DNA of 64,000 nucleotides from Actinobacteria bacterium HGW-Actinobacteria-2 (lineage in GTDB: Bacteria > Actinomycetota > Actinomycetes > Propionibacteriales > Propionibacteriaceae). Location: the NCBI GenBank assembly GCA_002841335.1, contig PHEY01000002.1:124001-188000 (forward strand). The letters are read 5' to 3'. Below the pieces are notes generated by a model. That model was not told the origin of the DNA and did not search any database. It was given only the letters and a program-made list of their open reading frames with translations. A program made the translations under genes and the position numbers. Of this stretch, positions 40,289-48,584 are shown in pieces (positions within the stretch are counted from its first letter, which is position 1; the number at the start of each line of letters is the position of its first letter).

Positions 40289-40906
40289 CTACTCCGCGCA
40301 GTCCTGGTCAGCGGTCTGCAAGGTGAGTTCGAGGACCTGGCCGGCATCGATGTAGATCCGGTAGAAAGCCGTGGGGTTACCGGGCACCTTCACGAAGCCG
40401 AGCCCTTGGTCGCCTTCGCTGCCCTTCCACGTCGGGTAGGCCTTCTTCACTTCTTTGACCAGGCTGCCCAGATGGACGCCCTCCGGGGTGGGCACGCCCG
40501 ACATGGCACCGATGATCACCAGCTTGCCGGTAGTGGTTGAGAAGAACAGCTTTCCTTCCAGGTCGGAGGCATCCGCGGGAACCGCACCGTCCAGACGACC
40601 GTCGCCGTCGGCGCCGCAGGTGCCGTTGTTGCCGCTGATGCCCGTGACCAGACCGCTATCCATCGCCTGGGCCTTGGTCATCCCCAGCTTGAGCCCGGCG
40701 TAGCCGTCCGGGCCGAGCGGGGCAGCTGAGGGAGCAGGAACACTTGGGGACGGCAGCGGCGCGGCGGGCGAACTGACGGTCACCGACGGCGGACCGGGTT
40801 GGGCGGTCGGCATCGTGCCGGGAGCTTTGATCGCACACCCGGAGAACGTCAACGCCACCAGCGCGGCGCCCACTCCGGCGGCTATGGAAATGCGCGGCAT
40901 GACCAA
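40289..40906 (-). CDS. Secreted lipoprotein of unknown function
   Basis: 205 residues. Signal peptide with lipobox FSGC, a Pro/Ser/Ala-rich linker (about 28-65), then a globular domain with YAGLKLGMTKAQAMDSG, which looks like the opening of SmpA/OmlA or similar small lipoprotein folds, and four Cys (TCGADG; DQDCAE). Likely surface-attached. No operon partner; it converges with csp at the csp terminator. Confidence 0.72.
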   Translation of the reverse strand: MVMPRISIAAGVGAALVALTFSGCAIKAPGTMPTAQPGPPSVTVSSPAAPLPSPSVPAPSAAPLGPDGYAGLKLGMTKAQAMDSGLVTGISGNNGTCGADGDGRLDGAVPADASDLEGKLFFSTTTGKLVIIGAMSGVPTPEGVHLGSLVKEVKKAYPTWKGSEGDQGLGFVKVPGNPTAFYRIYIDAGQVLELTLQTADQDCAE

Positions 40907-41082
40907 CCTCCTGCCTCAACACTGACCCGGCACCGACGCCGGTGGCGCCCAGCTTAGGAGACCGTGCCCAACACCGAGCGGAGGCGCCGCGCGGCTGGCA
41001 CCGGACGTCCGTGGTGGGTGGGGTGCAGGGTTTTTCGCCGCACCCGCCAAGATGTTAGGCTGGTCGCCGCTGCAGAGCAGTT

Positions 41083-41155
41083 GGGGCTATGGCGCAGTTG
41101 GTAGCGCGTCTCGTTCGCAATGAGAAGGTCAGGGGTTCGAATCCCCTTAGCTCCA
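41083..41155 (+). tRNA. tRNA-Ala (anticodon CGC)
   Basis: 73 bases: acceptor GGGGCTA/TAGCTCC, D-arm GCGC/GCGC with AGTTGGTA loop, anticodon stem TCTCG/TGAGA with loop TTCGCAA (anticodon CGC), T-arm AGGGGTTCGAATCCCCT, discriminator A; CCA not encoded. A GC hairpin follows closely. Confidence 0.95.
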
Positions 41156-41496
41156 CTCAACTTGGCTTGACCATGCCCGCCATCCGGCGGGCATTCGCAT
41201 TTTCGTCATCGACTGTGGGGGTCAAACCCCCACACCCCCAGCCGGGGGCACCCCGGACCCCGCCGTCACCGGACCCTGCCGCCACGGACGACGACTCCCC
41301 CTGGCCCCACTCAACTCGGCCTGACCATGCCCACCAATCGGCGGGAACCCGCGTCCGGTTGCTTCCCTACCGGACGCGGCCGCGACATCTGGCGTCCACC
41401 TCGTACTACGGGATGGGCAAAAGACAGCAAGAGGACGACCGTGGGGGTATGGGACTGGGGGTGGTGCAGCCGCTAGTGTGAATCTCGCGCGAGGGG
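41156..41496 (+). other. Gene-free stretch after tRNA-Ala with a partial duplication
   Basis: No credible gene. CACTCAACTTGGCTTGACC starting at 41153 (the last bases of the tRNA and its flank) recurs imperfectly from 41309 as CACTCAACTCGGCCTGACC, followed in both by ATGCCC and a GGCGGG arm. About 28 of 32 positions agree. It may be a local duplication or a scar of site-specific recombination at the tRNA. The promoter for the SPFH gene must be near 41470. Confidence 0.45.
41173..41194 (+). terminator. Terminator of tRNA-Ala
   Basis: Perfect 9-bp stem ATGCCCGCC/GGCGGGCAT with a four-base loop, 18 bases after the tRNA, then a T-rich stretch (CATTTTCG). Confidence 0.82.
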
Positions 41497-41538
41497 TTGG
41501 GTGCACCGAACTTCGACATGAACGAGAGGATCCTTCTC

Positions 41539-42720
41539 ATGGGACTCATTCAGGCAGCGATCGGCGCGATCGGCGGGACTCTGGCCGATCAGTGGCTGGA
41601 CTTCTACTCGATACCCAACGGCCTCGCGCCAACGGCGGCGCTGTTCTCCGCGGTTCCCCAAGGGCAGAACGCCGGACGCGGATCCAACACCAAGGGCTCT
41701 GAGGGTGTGATCACCAACGGCAGCCGCATCATCGTCCCGGAGGGCTACGGCCTGGTACTGATGCAAGAAGGCGCCATCACCGGCTTCGCCGCACAGGCCG
41801 GTGCCTACGAGTGGAACTCCGAGGCGCAGGATTCGCAATCGATCTTCGCCGGCAACGACCTCGTCAGCTCGCTGGTGACCACGTCCTGGGAGCGGTTCAA
41901 GTTCGGCGGACGTCCCAGCGCCCAGCAGCGGGCCTACTTCGTCACCCTGAAGGAACTGCCGAACAACCGCTTCGGTACCCAGTCGGAGATCTACTGGGAC
42001 GACGCCTACATGAACGCCCAGGTCGGCGCGGTCACCCGCGGCACCTACACGATGAAGATTGTCGACCCGATCCTGTTCATCAAGGCATTCGTGCCGGCCG
42101 CCTACTTGGAGCCCGGTCGCGTGTTCGACTTCACCGACATCGACAACGATGCCGCGGCCCAGCTCTTCAATGAGGTCGTCGGATCGCTGGCCCCGGCCTT
42201 CTCGATGTACACCAACGACCCGATGAAGCAGAACCGGATCACCCGCATCCAGCAGGATTCGATCGGCTTCGCCAAGAGCCTGTCCGCCGCAGTGGAACAG
42301 AACTACCAGTGGCGCTCCGGCCGCGGTCTGGAGATCGTGGCGACCGCGATCATCGCGATCGAGTACGACGAGACCACCCGCGAGTTGCTGCGCAACGTGC
42401 AGCGCGCCGACGCGCTTTCGGGTCAGCGTGGCAACTCCAACATGCAGGCCTCGATGGCATCAGGCTTTGAGGCCGCCGGAGCGAACACCGGAGCCCCCGG
42501 CCTGATCGGCATGGGCATGGCCGCCGGCACCACCGGAGTCGGCGCGTTGCAGCAGCCGACCGCGGTTCCGGCGCAAGTCCCCGGCCCGCAGGATCCGCCC
42601 GCGCGGGAACCTGCCGAGGATCCGATGGCCAAGCTGACCCAGATGAAGCAGATGCTGGACGCCGGACTGATCACTCAGGCCGACTACGACGCTGCGAAAG
42701 CCAAGCTCCTGGGGCTGTGA
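41539..42720 (+). CDS. SPFH/virion-core (YdjI-like) protein with C-terminal SHOCT motif
   Basis: 393 residues from ATG 41539, which has GAGAGG upstream; an alternative start 14 residues earlier is weaker. N-terminal amphipathic/hydrophobic helix MGLIQAAIGAIGGTLADQW, then SPFH-like domain with VPEGYGLVLMQEGAITGF, SEIYWDDAYMNAQVGAVTRG and IEYDETTRELLRNVQRADAL. A flexible Gly/Ala/Pro region precedes a SHOCT-type helix hairpin LTQMKQMLDAGLITQADYDAAKAKLL. Resembles B. subtilis YdjI, a membrane-surface scaffold that works with PspA. It is followed within 7 bases by a zinc-ribbon protein, as ydjG pairs with ydjI. Confidence 0.82.
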   Translation: MGLIQAAIGAIGGTLADQWLDFYSIPNGLAPTAALFSAVPQGQNAGRGSNTKGSEGVITNGSRIIVPEGYGLVLMQEGAITGFAAQAGAYEWNSEAQDSQSIFAGNDLVSSLVTTSWERFKFGGRPSAQQRAYFVTLKELPNNRFGTQSEIYWDDAYMNAQVGAVTRGTYTMKIVDPILFIKAFVPAAYLEPGRVFDFTDIDNDAAAQLFNEVVGSLAPAFSMYTNDPMKQNRITRIQQDSIGFAKSLSAAVEQNYQWRSGRGLEIVATAIIAIEYDETTRELLRNVQRADALSGQRGNSNMQASMASGFEAAGANTGAPGLIGMGMAAGTTGVGALQQPTAVPAQVPGPQDPPAREPAEDPMAKLTQMKQMLDAGLITQADYDAAKAKLLGL

Positions 42721-42727
42721 GATCCCG

Positions 42728-44086
42728 ATGAGTGACTCCGCACTTGGGCCGATCCAACCGCCTGTGACGGAGGGCTATGGCGCTGTGCCGCCACCTCCGC
42801 CACCTCAGCCACAGGCGGCGCCGCCACCACCGCCTCCGTCCGCGCCGCCCCCACCGGCAGCGCCTCCGATCTCAGCTCAGCCTCCGGCCGAGCCTGCCCC
42901 CAGTCCGACGTCCACCGAGCCTCAACGGGTCGACACCGCCAACACCCGTCTCAGCGACGGCCTCAACCGTTGCCCGAAGTGCGGCTCGACCGACATCCAA
43001 CTGCGGGTCTCCACCGGAATGTTGATCTGCCTGTTCTGTCGGAATGAGTGGTCCGAGGCCCAGGTTGAGCCGATGGTCTCCGGTGAGGTTCCGCTGACTG
43101 ACCTCACCGGCACCACGATCGCCTCGGGCGCGACCGACATCTCCCCGGAGGTGTCGGGGATGATGACTCTGAAGTGTGCAGGGTGCGGCTCCGAGGTGGT
43201 GGTCAACACCGCTGAGGCGATGTCGTCACGGTGTCACTGGTGTCGCCACGTCCTGACCATCAACGAGCAGATCCCCAACGGGGCGGTGCCTGATGCCGTG
43301 CTGCCGTTCGGCATCACCCACGACCAAGCAGTGGAGAAGATCCGCGAGTTCGCCGGGAAGCGACGCATGTTCGCCCACAGCTCATTCCGCACCGGGTTCT
43401 CCCCGGAGAACGTGGTGGGCGTCTACCTGCCCTACATGGTGGTCGACGGCAACGCCAGTGCCGACGTCCAAGGCTTCGGTGAGATCGAGACCCGGCGCTA
43501 CACCCGCAAGGTCGGCGACCATGAGGAGACCTACTACGACGCCGACGTGTACCAGGTGCACAGACACGTCGACTACACCGTGGACGACCTCACCATCGAG
43601 TCCTCCACTCAGCGGGCCGACATGAACACGCTGGTCAACACCAACAACATCATCAACACGATCCTGCCGTTCGACACCAAGAACGCGGTGCAGTGGAACG
43701 CCAACTACCTGGTCGGCTACACCTCCGAGCGCCGCGATCAGGACGTGTCGCAGATTCAGCCCGTGCTGGAGAACCAGCTGCTGTCCATCGCACGCTCCCA
43801 GGTCCACAACTCGGTGCGGCAGTACGACCGCGGCGTGCGCTGGGAAGCCGAGCATCTGGACGTCCACGGCACCCGGTGGGTGGCGATGTATCTGCCGGTA
43901 TGGCTGTACTCCTTCTATCAAGAAGGCAAGAGCTCGTCGATGGTGCACTACATCGCCGTGAACGGACGTACCGGCGAAACCATGGGCAGCGTCCCGGTGT
44001 CACACGGACGGCTGCTCCTGGCCGCGCTCGCTGCCGGAACGGTGTTGGAGGCAATCGTGATCTGGATTCTGGTGATGATGTCATGA
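42728..44086 (+). CDS. Zinc-ribbon membrane protein (YdjG-like)
   Basis: 452 residues: Pro-rich N-terminus (1-75), two zinc ribbons (CPKCGSTDIQ...CLFC and CAGCGSEVVV...CHWC), a beta-rich middle domain (about 190-425) with VVGVYLPYMVVDGNASADVQGFGEIE and WVAMYLPVWLYSFYQEG, and a single C-terminal transmembrane helix (about 427-452). In Bacillus, the TFIIB-type ribbon protein YdjG and YdjH anchor YdjI to membranes; an equivalent role is inference. The stop overlaps the next small gene by four bases. Confidence 0.8.
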   Translation: MSDSALGPIQPPVTEGYGAVPPPPPPQPQAAPPPPPPSAPPPPAAPPISAQPPAEPAPSPTSTEPQRVDTANTRLSDGLNRCPKCGSTDIQLRVSTGMLICLFCRNEWSEAQVEPMVSGEVPLTDLTGTTIASGATDISPEVSGMMTLKCAGCGSEVVVNTAEAMSSRCHWCRHVLTINEQIPNGAVPDAVLPFGITHDQAVEKIREFAGKRRMFAHSSFRTGFSPENVVGVYLPYMVVDGNASADVQGFGEIETRRYTRKVGDHEETYYDADVYQVHRHVDYTVDDLTIESSTQRADMNTLVNTNNIINTILPFDTKNAVQWNANYLVGYTSERRDQDVSQIQPVLENQLLSIARSQVHNSVRQYDRGVRWEAEHLDVHGTRWVAMYLPVWLYSFYQEGKSSSMVHYIAVNGRTGETMGSVPVSHGRLLLAALAAGTVLEAIVIWILVMMS

Positions 44087-44367
44087 CCCCGCTACTGATC
44101 GACCTCCTCATCGCGCTGAAGAGCTCCGACGGCGGTTCGGGTTGGATCCTGCTGGCCGGTCCGGCCGGCGCTGTCGGCACCTACTGGGGGCTCTACCAGT
44201 ACTACCGAAACACCAACAAGTCCCACGACTTCGAGCACGACACGGTGATCGAATCGCAGAACATCACTGGTGGTGAGCAACAGGTGGACCGCGTCCAGGG
44301 CACGCAGCGAACCACAATCAGCGGCGACAACGTGAGCAACTACCGCCAACGAGTACAGCGCGTGTGA
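44083..44367 (+). CDS. Small single-pass membrane protein
   Basis: 94 residues; a hydrophobic segment at about 20-36 (GWILLAGPAGAVGTYWGLY) and a polar cytoplasmic tail with HDFEHDTVIESQNITGGEQQ. Unknown family. The ATGA overlap with the zinc-ribbon gene shows it is the third member of this unit, so it may be an accessory subunit of the SPFH complex. A strong hairpin follows directly. Confidence 0.72.
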   Translation: MTPLLIDLLIALKSSDGGSGWILLAGPAGAVGTYWGLYQYYRNTNKSHDFEHDTVIESQNITGGEQQVDRVQGTQRTTISGDNVSNYRQRVQRV

Positions 44368-44375
44368 CGGCCTGC

Positions 44376-44407
44376 GGCAGTGGCGCAACCTCGCGTGCGC
44401 CGCTGCC
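44376..44407 (+). terminator. Terminator of the SPFH operon
   Basis: 12-bp stem GGCAGTGGCGCA/TGCGCCGCTGCC with one G-T pair and an 8-base loop, nine bases after the stop. Separates the three-gene SPFH unit from the channel gene. Confidence 0.7.
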
Positions 44408-44415
44408 GGCGGGCC

Positions 44416-44427
44416 TAGACTGAGCGC
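44416..44427 (+). promoter_or_regulatory. Leaderless promoter of the K+ channel gene
   Basis: TAGACT (44416-44421) followed by six bases and GTG 44428, no ribosome-binding site. Confidence 0.55.
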
Positions 44428-44967
44428 GTGCGGAGCTGGCCGAAGGTAGTGAACCGGGTCGTGCTGCCGGTCGCCATCTTGGTGTTCTACTTCACCATTC
44501 CTGTCAGTTCCCGCGATGCTCCTTTGGGGCTCCTGGTCGGCACCCTGCTCGGTGCCGGATTGCTGATGCTGGTGGCCCGGGTGGTGTTCACCGAACTTCG
44601 GCGCGAGGAGCGGCGCTTGAAGCCCATCCACCTGCTGATCGCCTTTGAGCTCGCGCTGGTGGTGTTCTCATTCGGCTACTACCTGCTGGCCCACGCCAAC
44701 CCCGCAGAGTTCACCGGACTGAGCACCCGCCTCGACGCGCTCTACTTCTCCATGACCACGATGGCCACCGTCGGCTACGGCGACGTCAGCGCCACCGGCC
44801 AGCTCGCCCGGGCGCTGGTAACCATCCAACTCGCCTTCAACCTGGTGTTCATCGCCACCTTGTTCGGGCTGCTGCAGGACCAAGTGCGCCAGAACGCGCT
44901 GCGCCGTCGCGCCTCGTCCGCCACCACCGGCGAGGGCACCTCACCCGAGGAGCCCGAGCGTCCATAG
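44428..44967 (+). CDS. Two-TM-pore type potassium channel protein
   Basis: 179 residues, four hydrophobic helices; the selectivity filter TVGYGD at 114-119 lies between the last two (pore helix LDALYFSMTTMATVGYGD). The C-terminus is short and basic then acidic, with no RCK/TrkA domain, so gating is unknown. Likely tetramer conducting K+. Leaderless GTG start, separate from the preceding SPFH unit. Confidence 0.9.
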   Translation: MRSWPKVVNRVVLPVAILVFYFTIPVSSRDAPLGLLVGTLLGAGLLMLVARVVFTELRREERRLKPIHLLIAFELALVVFSFGYYLLAHANPAEFTGLSTRLDALYFSMTTMATVGYGDVSATGQLARALVTIQLAFNLVFIATLFGLLQDQVRQNALRRRASSATTGEGTSPEEPERP

Positions 44968-45063
44968 CGTGGACGCCGAAGCGGTTTCCCTAACTCGACC
45001 GTAACCGGGGGCGGCCAACGGCTGTAACTCGGCGGTGGTTGGCTAGCGGGAAGCCGATCGAAA

Positions 45064-46131
45064 GTGAGCACCCCCGTGACCATCACCACCTCTGAACTGC
45101 GTGGCGTGACCGGACGCACCTTGTACTTCTCCGGCACCATCCGCGATTGCGTCCTGTCCGAGCGCAACGTGATCCCCACTGTCGCCGGGGGCCTCGTGCC
45201 CCGCTACGAGAAACTCGAAGTGCGCACCAAGCCGGGCCAGTCGCTGTCGTTCTACAAGTCCGGGGCACTGCGGACGATCTACCTCGAAGACCAGACCGAC
45301 GTGGACACTCCCATCGGGCCGCTGCCGGCCGAGCTGGTCAGCTTCTACGAGGACGGCGCCCTCAACACCGTCTTTCAGCTCAACGGTCAGCTGAGCTACG
45401 CCTGGACCGAACGCGACGAGAAGTCGCTGGCGGTCGAATGGACCCTGCCGTTCAGCTTCGACACGATCACCGCGAAGATGATCTCGATCCGCTTCTACCC
45501 CGGCGGTGAAGTGCGCAGCCTCACCTTGTGGCCGGGAGAAACCATCCTGCTCAACACCCCCGTGGGACGCACGCTCGCCCGCACCGGCGTCCGGCTGCAT
45601 CCCAATGGCAGCTTGGCGTCCTTCGAGCCGTCGTTCCCGTTGCAGATCGAGACCCCGATCGGCGTCCTGACCGCCTATGACGTGGACGCGTTCACTGTCG
45701 ACGGGGATCAGAACTCGGTCCGCTTCGACGAGAACGGCACCCTCACTCACCTGACCACGGCCGGTGAGGTCGTGGTGGAGACCCCCGATCGCGGCACCGT
45801 CCGGGTGGCTTCGCGGACGCGGTACGCCCTCACTTCCGATGTCCGGGTGAAGCTGCCCATCGAGATCAGCTTCGAAGGTGATCAGGTGGTCATCGACAAC
45901 GGCCAGGACCTCGACACCTTCTCGCTGGCGGACTGCACTTTCACGGTGATCTCCGAGATCGAGACCTCAGCGCTGACCGCGTGCGACATGCGCTGCGAGT
46001 CCGGTGGCGGCGACTTCGACGCCGTCGACGGCTGCGACGGCGGCAGCTGCAGCTCAGGCGGCTGCGGCTCCGGCGCCGACCACGGCTGCGAGAACTGCGT
46101 CGACGGGCAATGCACCGGCATGTGCGCCTAG
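45064..46131 (+). CDS. MORN-like repeat protein with Cys-rich C-terminal tail
   Basis: 355 residues, no signal peptide. Residues about 55-260 hold five imperfect beta repeats with core F/L-Y-x-x-G-x-L (SFYKSGALRTIYL, SFYEDGALNTVFQ, RFYPGGEVRSLTL, RLHPNGSLASFEP, RFDENGTLTHLTT), often followed by an ETPIG or DTPIGPL turn. The last 49 residues carry nine Cys in Gly/Ser/Asp-rich sequence (CGSGADHGCENC, CTGMCA), suggestive of metal or cluster binding, or of a maturase-modified tail. I recognise no family with certainty; GTG 45064 start has weak GGGAAG upstream. Unusually Cys-rich for this genome. Confidence 0.68.
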   Translation: MSTPVTITTSELRGVTGRTLYFSGTIRDCVLSERNVIPTVAGGLVPRYEKLEVRTKPGQSLSFYKSGALRTIYLEDQTDVDTPIGPLPAELVSFYEDGALNTVFQLNGQLSYAWTERDEKSLAVEWTLPFSFDTITAKMISIRFYPGGEVRSLTLWPGETILLNTPVGRTLARTGVRLHPNGSLASFEPSFPLQIETPIGVLTAYDVDAFTVDGDQNSVRFDENGTLTHLTTAGEVVVETPDRGTVRVASRTRYALTSDVRVKLPIEISFEGDQVVIDNGQDLDTFSLADCTFTVISEIETSALTACDMRCESGGGDFDAVDGCDGGSCSSGGCGSGADHGCENCVDGQCTGMCA

Positions 46132-46206
46132 GTCAGCGCCACGACCGGCTCGGGGAGATCTTGGCGGAGCAGTCGGGACGAGGGCGCTGATCCCGCTGTC
46201 CGAGGC

Positions 46207-46971
46207 TCAACCCAGCGTGCCGATTTGGAATCCGGCCAGGGTCTTGTTGGGCTGGCTCTGGCTACCGTGCTGACCGTGGAAGGCGGCCGTACCGTCAGTG
46301 CCACACAGGCCGATGATCCGCTGCGGGCCACCGGGATGCTGGTTGATCCAGTTGGTCACGTCGTAGACCTTGCCGTCGACGACCGTCCAGCAGGAAGTTG
46401 CCGAGGCATGCTGCTGCACCTGCGCCATGGTGATGCGGGCAACTGACGCAGTGGATGTCGGGGTCAAGGTCGGGGTCGGACTGGCCGAGCCGGAGACCTG
46501 ACTGGCCCACACTGCGGTAGCTCCGGTATGTCCGACCAGGACGACCAGCACCAACGCGGCCACTGCGAGCAGGCTTGCCGCTGCTCCGGTGATCGTGGCG
46601 GCCACGGACTTCACTCCGGCGAGAGCGGCCCGGCGCTGCAGCCAGAACCACACCGCACCGACGACGAAGGTGACCACCATCACCGGCACCAGGATGCTGG
46701 CCAGTTGCTGGTGCTCGACCGGCAGCCCAACGCGGGCAGCCAGCGCCTCACCGGACTCCTTCGCGATGACAGCGGCGAAGGCGCCACCGGCCAGCGCGGC
46801 CATGGTCAGCCAGCCGTACGGCTTGCGCCAGGTGGGGACGAAGTAGATCACGATCAGGGCGACAGCCGAGATCGGGATGAGCATGATGGCCGCGTGCACG
46901 ATCAGCGGGTGCACCGGCAGACCGCCGATGGTGTCGAAGAGGCCGGACTCGAGAGGCAACAACTGATGCAT
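46207..46971 (-). CDS. DUF2231-type membrane domain fused to cytochrome b5-like haem domain
   Basis: 254 residues. N-terminal four-helix membrane domain with IGGLPVHPLIVHAAIMLIP (DUF2231 type). After a Thr/Pro/Ser linker (about 160-178) a cytochrome b5-like domain follows: CWTVVDGKVYDVTNWINQHPGG carries the first haem His, and GTAAFHGQHGSQ the second. Likely a membrane-bound haem protein in electron transfer, with the b5 part probably facing outward after the fourth helix, though topology is uncertain. No clear partner nearby. Confidence 0.85.
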   Translation of the reverse strand: MHQLLPLESGLFDTIGGLPVHPLIVHAAIMLIPISAVALIVIYFVPTWRKPYGWLTMAALAGGAFAAVIAKESGEALAARVGLPVEHQQLASILVPVMVVTFVVGAVWFWLQRRAALAGVKSVAATITGAAASLLAVAALVLVVLVGHTGATAVWASQVSGSASPTPTLTPTSTASVARITMAQVQQHASATSCWTVVDGKVYDVTNWINQHPGGPQRIIGLCGTDGTAAFHGQHGSQSQPNKTLAGFQIGTLG

Positions 46972-47039
46972 GGTTGAAATCTAAACCGGACATCCAAATG
47001 CCCTGGTGAAGCCAGCCTCAATGTTCGCTAAGGAACCGA

Positions 47040-47801
47040 TCAGCCGACGTCCTCTTGGCGGGTCTCGATGGTCGGCTCAGCTGCGGGCTCGGTGATCGGA
47101 TCGGCCGTGACCGGGGCGGCACCGGGGGCGACCACCGGCGCAGAGAGATCGATCGTGCGCACCGTCCGCGGGGCCAGCGGGGTCGACACATAGGTGGGAC
47201 GGGTGATCGGCACCGGATCCCACAGCGAACCAGTGGTGGTGATCGGCACGCTCAGCTCGATCGAGTGCCCACGGCTGGCCACGTCCAAGTCGTTCAGCGA
47301 CAGCGCCACGGTCTCCTCGACCTCGCCACCGCGAATGGCTTGCGCGCGCCGATCGAAGTCGGCCCGCATCGCCCGCACACTGAAGCGAGCGATCACCAAG
47401 AAGCCGGCGATCAACCCGGACGGCACCAGGGCCGCCCACCAGGCGCCCACCCCGACGGCCGCCAGCGCAGCCACCACGATCTGCACCGCCAACAGGAAGA
47501 TCAGCACCCGGCGACGCCGTTGGGCCGCCTGGATATCGAGCAGCTTCAGCTCGTTGAGCTTGGCGCGACGGGTCAGCGGGGTGGAGATGTCAGCGGCACC
47601 CGGATCGGCTTCAGCCAGCGACCCGCCGGAGCGGACGATCGTCACTTCACCGCTGAACGGGATCGCCGGATCAATGTCCTCGACGAGCTCGACCCCACGC
47701 TGACGCAGGAAATAGGGCACCAGGTAGATCAGCCAAGCCGCAGCGATGGCGCCGAAGATCAGCCCAGTAAAACCCATACTCAACAAGCTAAGGGCGAACA
47801 T
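47040..47801 (-). CDS. GlpR/SepX-like divisome membrane protein
   Basis: 253 residues. N-terminal transmembrane helix (about 8-28) with LIYLVPYFLRQRG, a cytoplasmic linker, two further helices (about 98-143), then a long disordered tail rich in Pro/Thr/Ala. This layout and the neighbours (rimJ, moeA-like glp) match mycobacterial Rv0996, C. glutamicum GlpR and Streptomyces SepX, which join FtsZ-ring function. Identification rests on synteny and topology. Starts by ATG 47801. Confidence 0.75.
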   Translation of the reverse strand: MFALSLLSMGFTGLIFGAIAAAWLIYLVPYFLRQRGVELVEDIDPAIPFSGEVTIVRSGGSLAEADPGAADISTPLTRRAKLNELKLLDIQAAQRRRRVLIFLLAVQIVVAALAAVGVGAWWAALVPSGLIAGFLVIARFSVRAMRADFDRRAQAIRGGEVEETVALSLNDLDVASRGHSIELSVPITTTGSLWDPVPITRPTYVSTPLAPRTVRTIDLSAPVVAPGAAPVTADPITEPAAEPTIETRQEDVG

Positions 47802-47866
47802 GGACGGACCCGGCGACCCAGCCCGGCGCGTCTGCGGATTGACTCCTGGTTTGCCCCGATTGTCAA

Positions 47867-47905
47867 GGGGTTTCGACCCGCTCGCTGCTCAACGAGCGCC
47901 CCGGA
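47867..47905. repeat. GGTTTCGAC...CTCAAC palindromic interspersed repeat, copy B
   Basis: GGGGTTTCGACCCGCTCGC, then TGCTCAACGAGCG, between the glpR-like start and the rimJ stop. Shares the GGTTTCGAC and CTCAAC ends with copy A at 34907. Confidence 0.45.
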
Positions 47906-47953
47906 CGTACAGCGCAGGTTGAGCCTGGGCCGACCCTGAGCTGGTCGGTGGCA

Positions 47954-48574
47954 TCAATCGGCGCGGCTGATCGAGCGCTCGTAGTGGGCCAGCACCGAGT
48001 CGATCACGTCCTCGGCGTTGAGCACGAACATGTCGTGATCGCGCCACTCCCCGTTGACGTGCATGTAGCGCTCGCGGCGGCCCTCCAGCCGGAAGCCGAG
48101 CTTGCGAACCACCGCAAGCGAGTTGGTGTTCTCCGGACGGATGGCGATCTCGATTCGATGCAGCCCGATAGCGAAGCAGTAATCGCAAGCCATCGCCACC
48201 GCCCGCGGGATGATCCCCCGGCCCGCCCACGCCGGGTCGACCCAGTAGCCGATCTGAGCCCAACCGGCCGAACCGCGAGCGATCCCGGACACCGTGACCT
48301 GCCCGACGAAGCGCGGACGCTCGCCCGGCGGGGTGTACTCCACCGCCCACGGCAACATCGCCCCGGCCCGGGCCCTGGCCCTGAACATCCGCAGCAACTG
48401 CCCGAAGCTCAGCGGCGACTCCGGCGACTCCGGTGGCCGGGTCGAATCCCAGCGACGGAACCACAACGGCGAGGACGCACGAATCCGGGCCCACGCGGCC
48501 TCGTCACGACGGCGCAGTGGACGTAACACGACCGGCGGGCTGCTCAGCCGTACCGGCCACCGTCCTTCACTCAT
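47954..48574 (-). CDS. rimJ: GNAT N-acetyltransferase (RimJ/RimL-like)
   Basis: 206 residues with RimJ-type features: LRPLRRRDEAAWARIR opening, IGYWVDPAWAGRGIIPRAV (acetyl-CoA loop region) and HRIEIAIRPENTNSLAVVRKLGFRLEG. Probably acetylates an N-terminal Ala/Ser of a ribosomal or other protein. Positioned between moeA-like and glpR-like genes as in mycobacteria (Rv0995), 10 bases after the moeA-like stop. Confidence 0.88.
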   Translation of the reverse strand: MSEGRWPVRLSSPPVVLRPLRRRDEAAWARIRASSPLWFRRWDSTRPPESPESPLSFGQLLRMFRARARAGAMLPWAVEYTPPGERPRFVGQVTVSGIARGSAGWAQIGYWVDPAWAGRGIIPRAVAMACDYCFAIGLHRIEIAIRPENTNSLAVVRKLGFRLEGRRERYMHVNGEWRDHDMFVLNAEDVIDSVLAHYERSISRAD

Positions 48575-48584
48575 GGCGCGGTCT

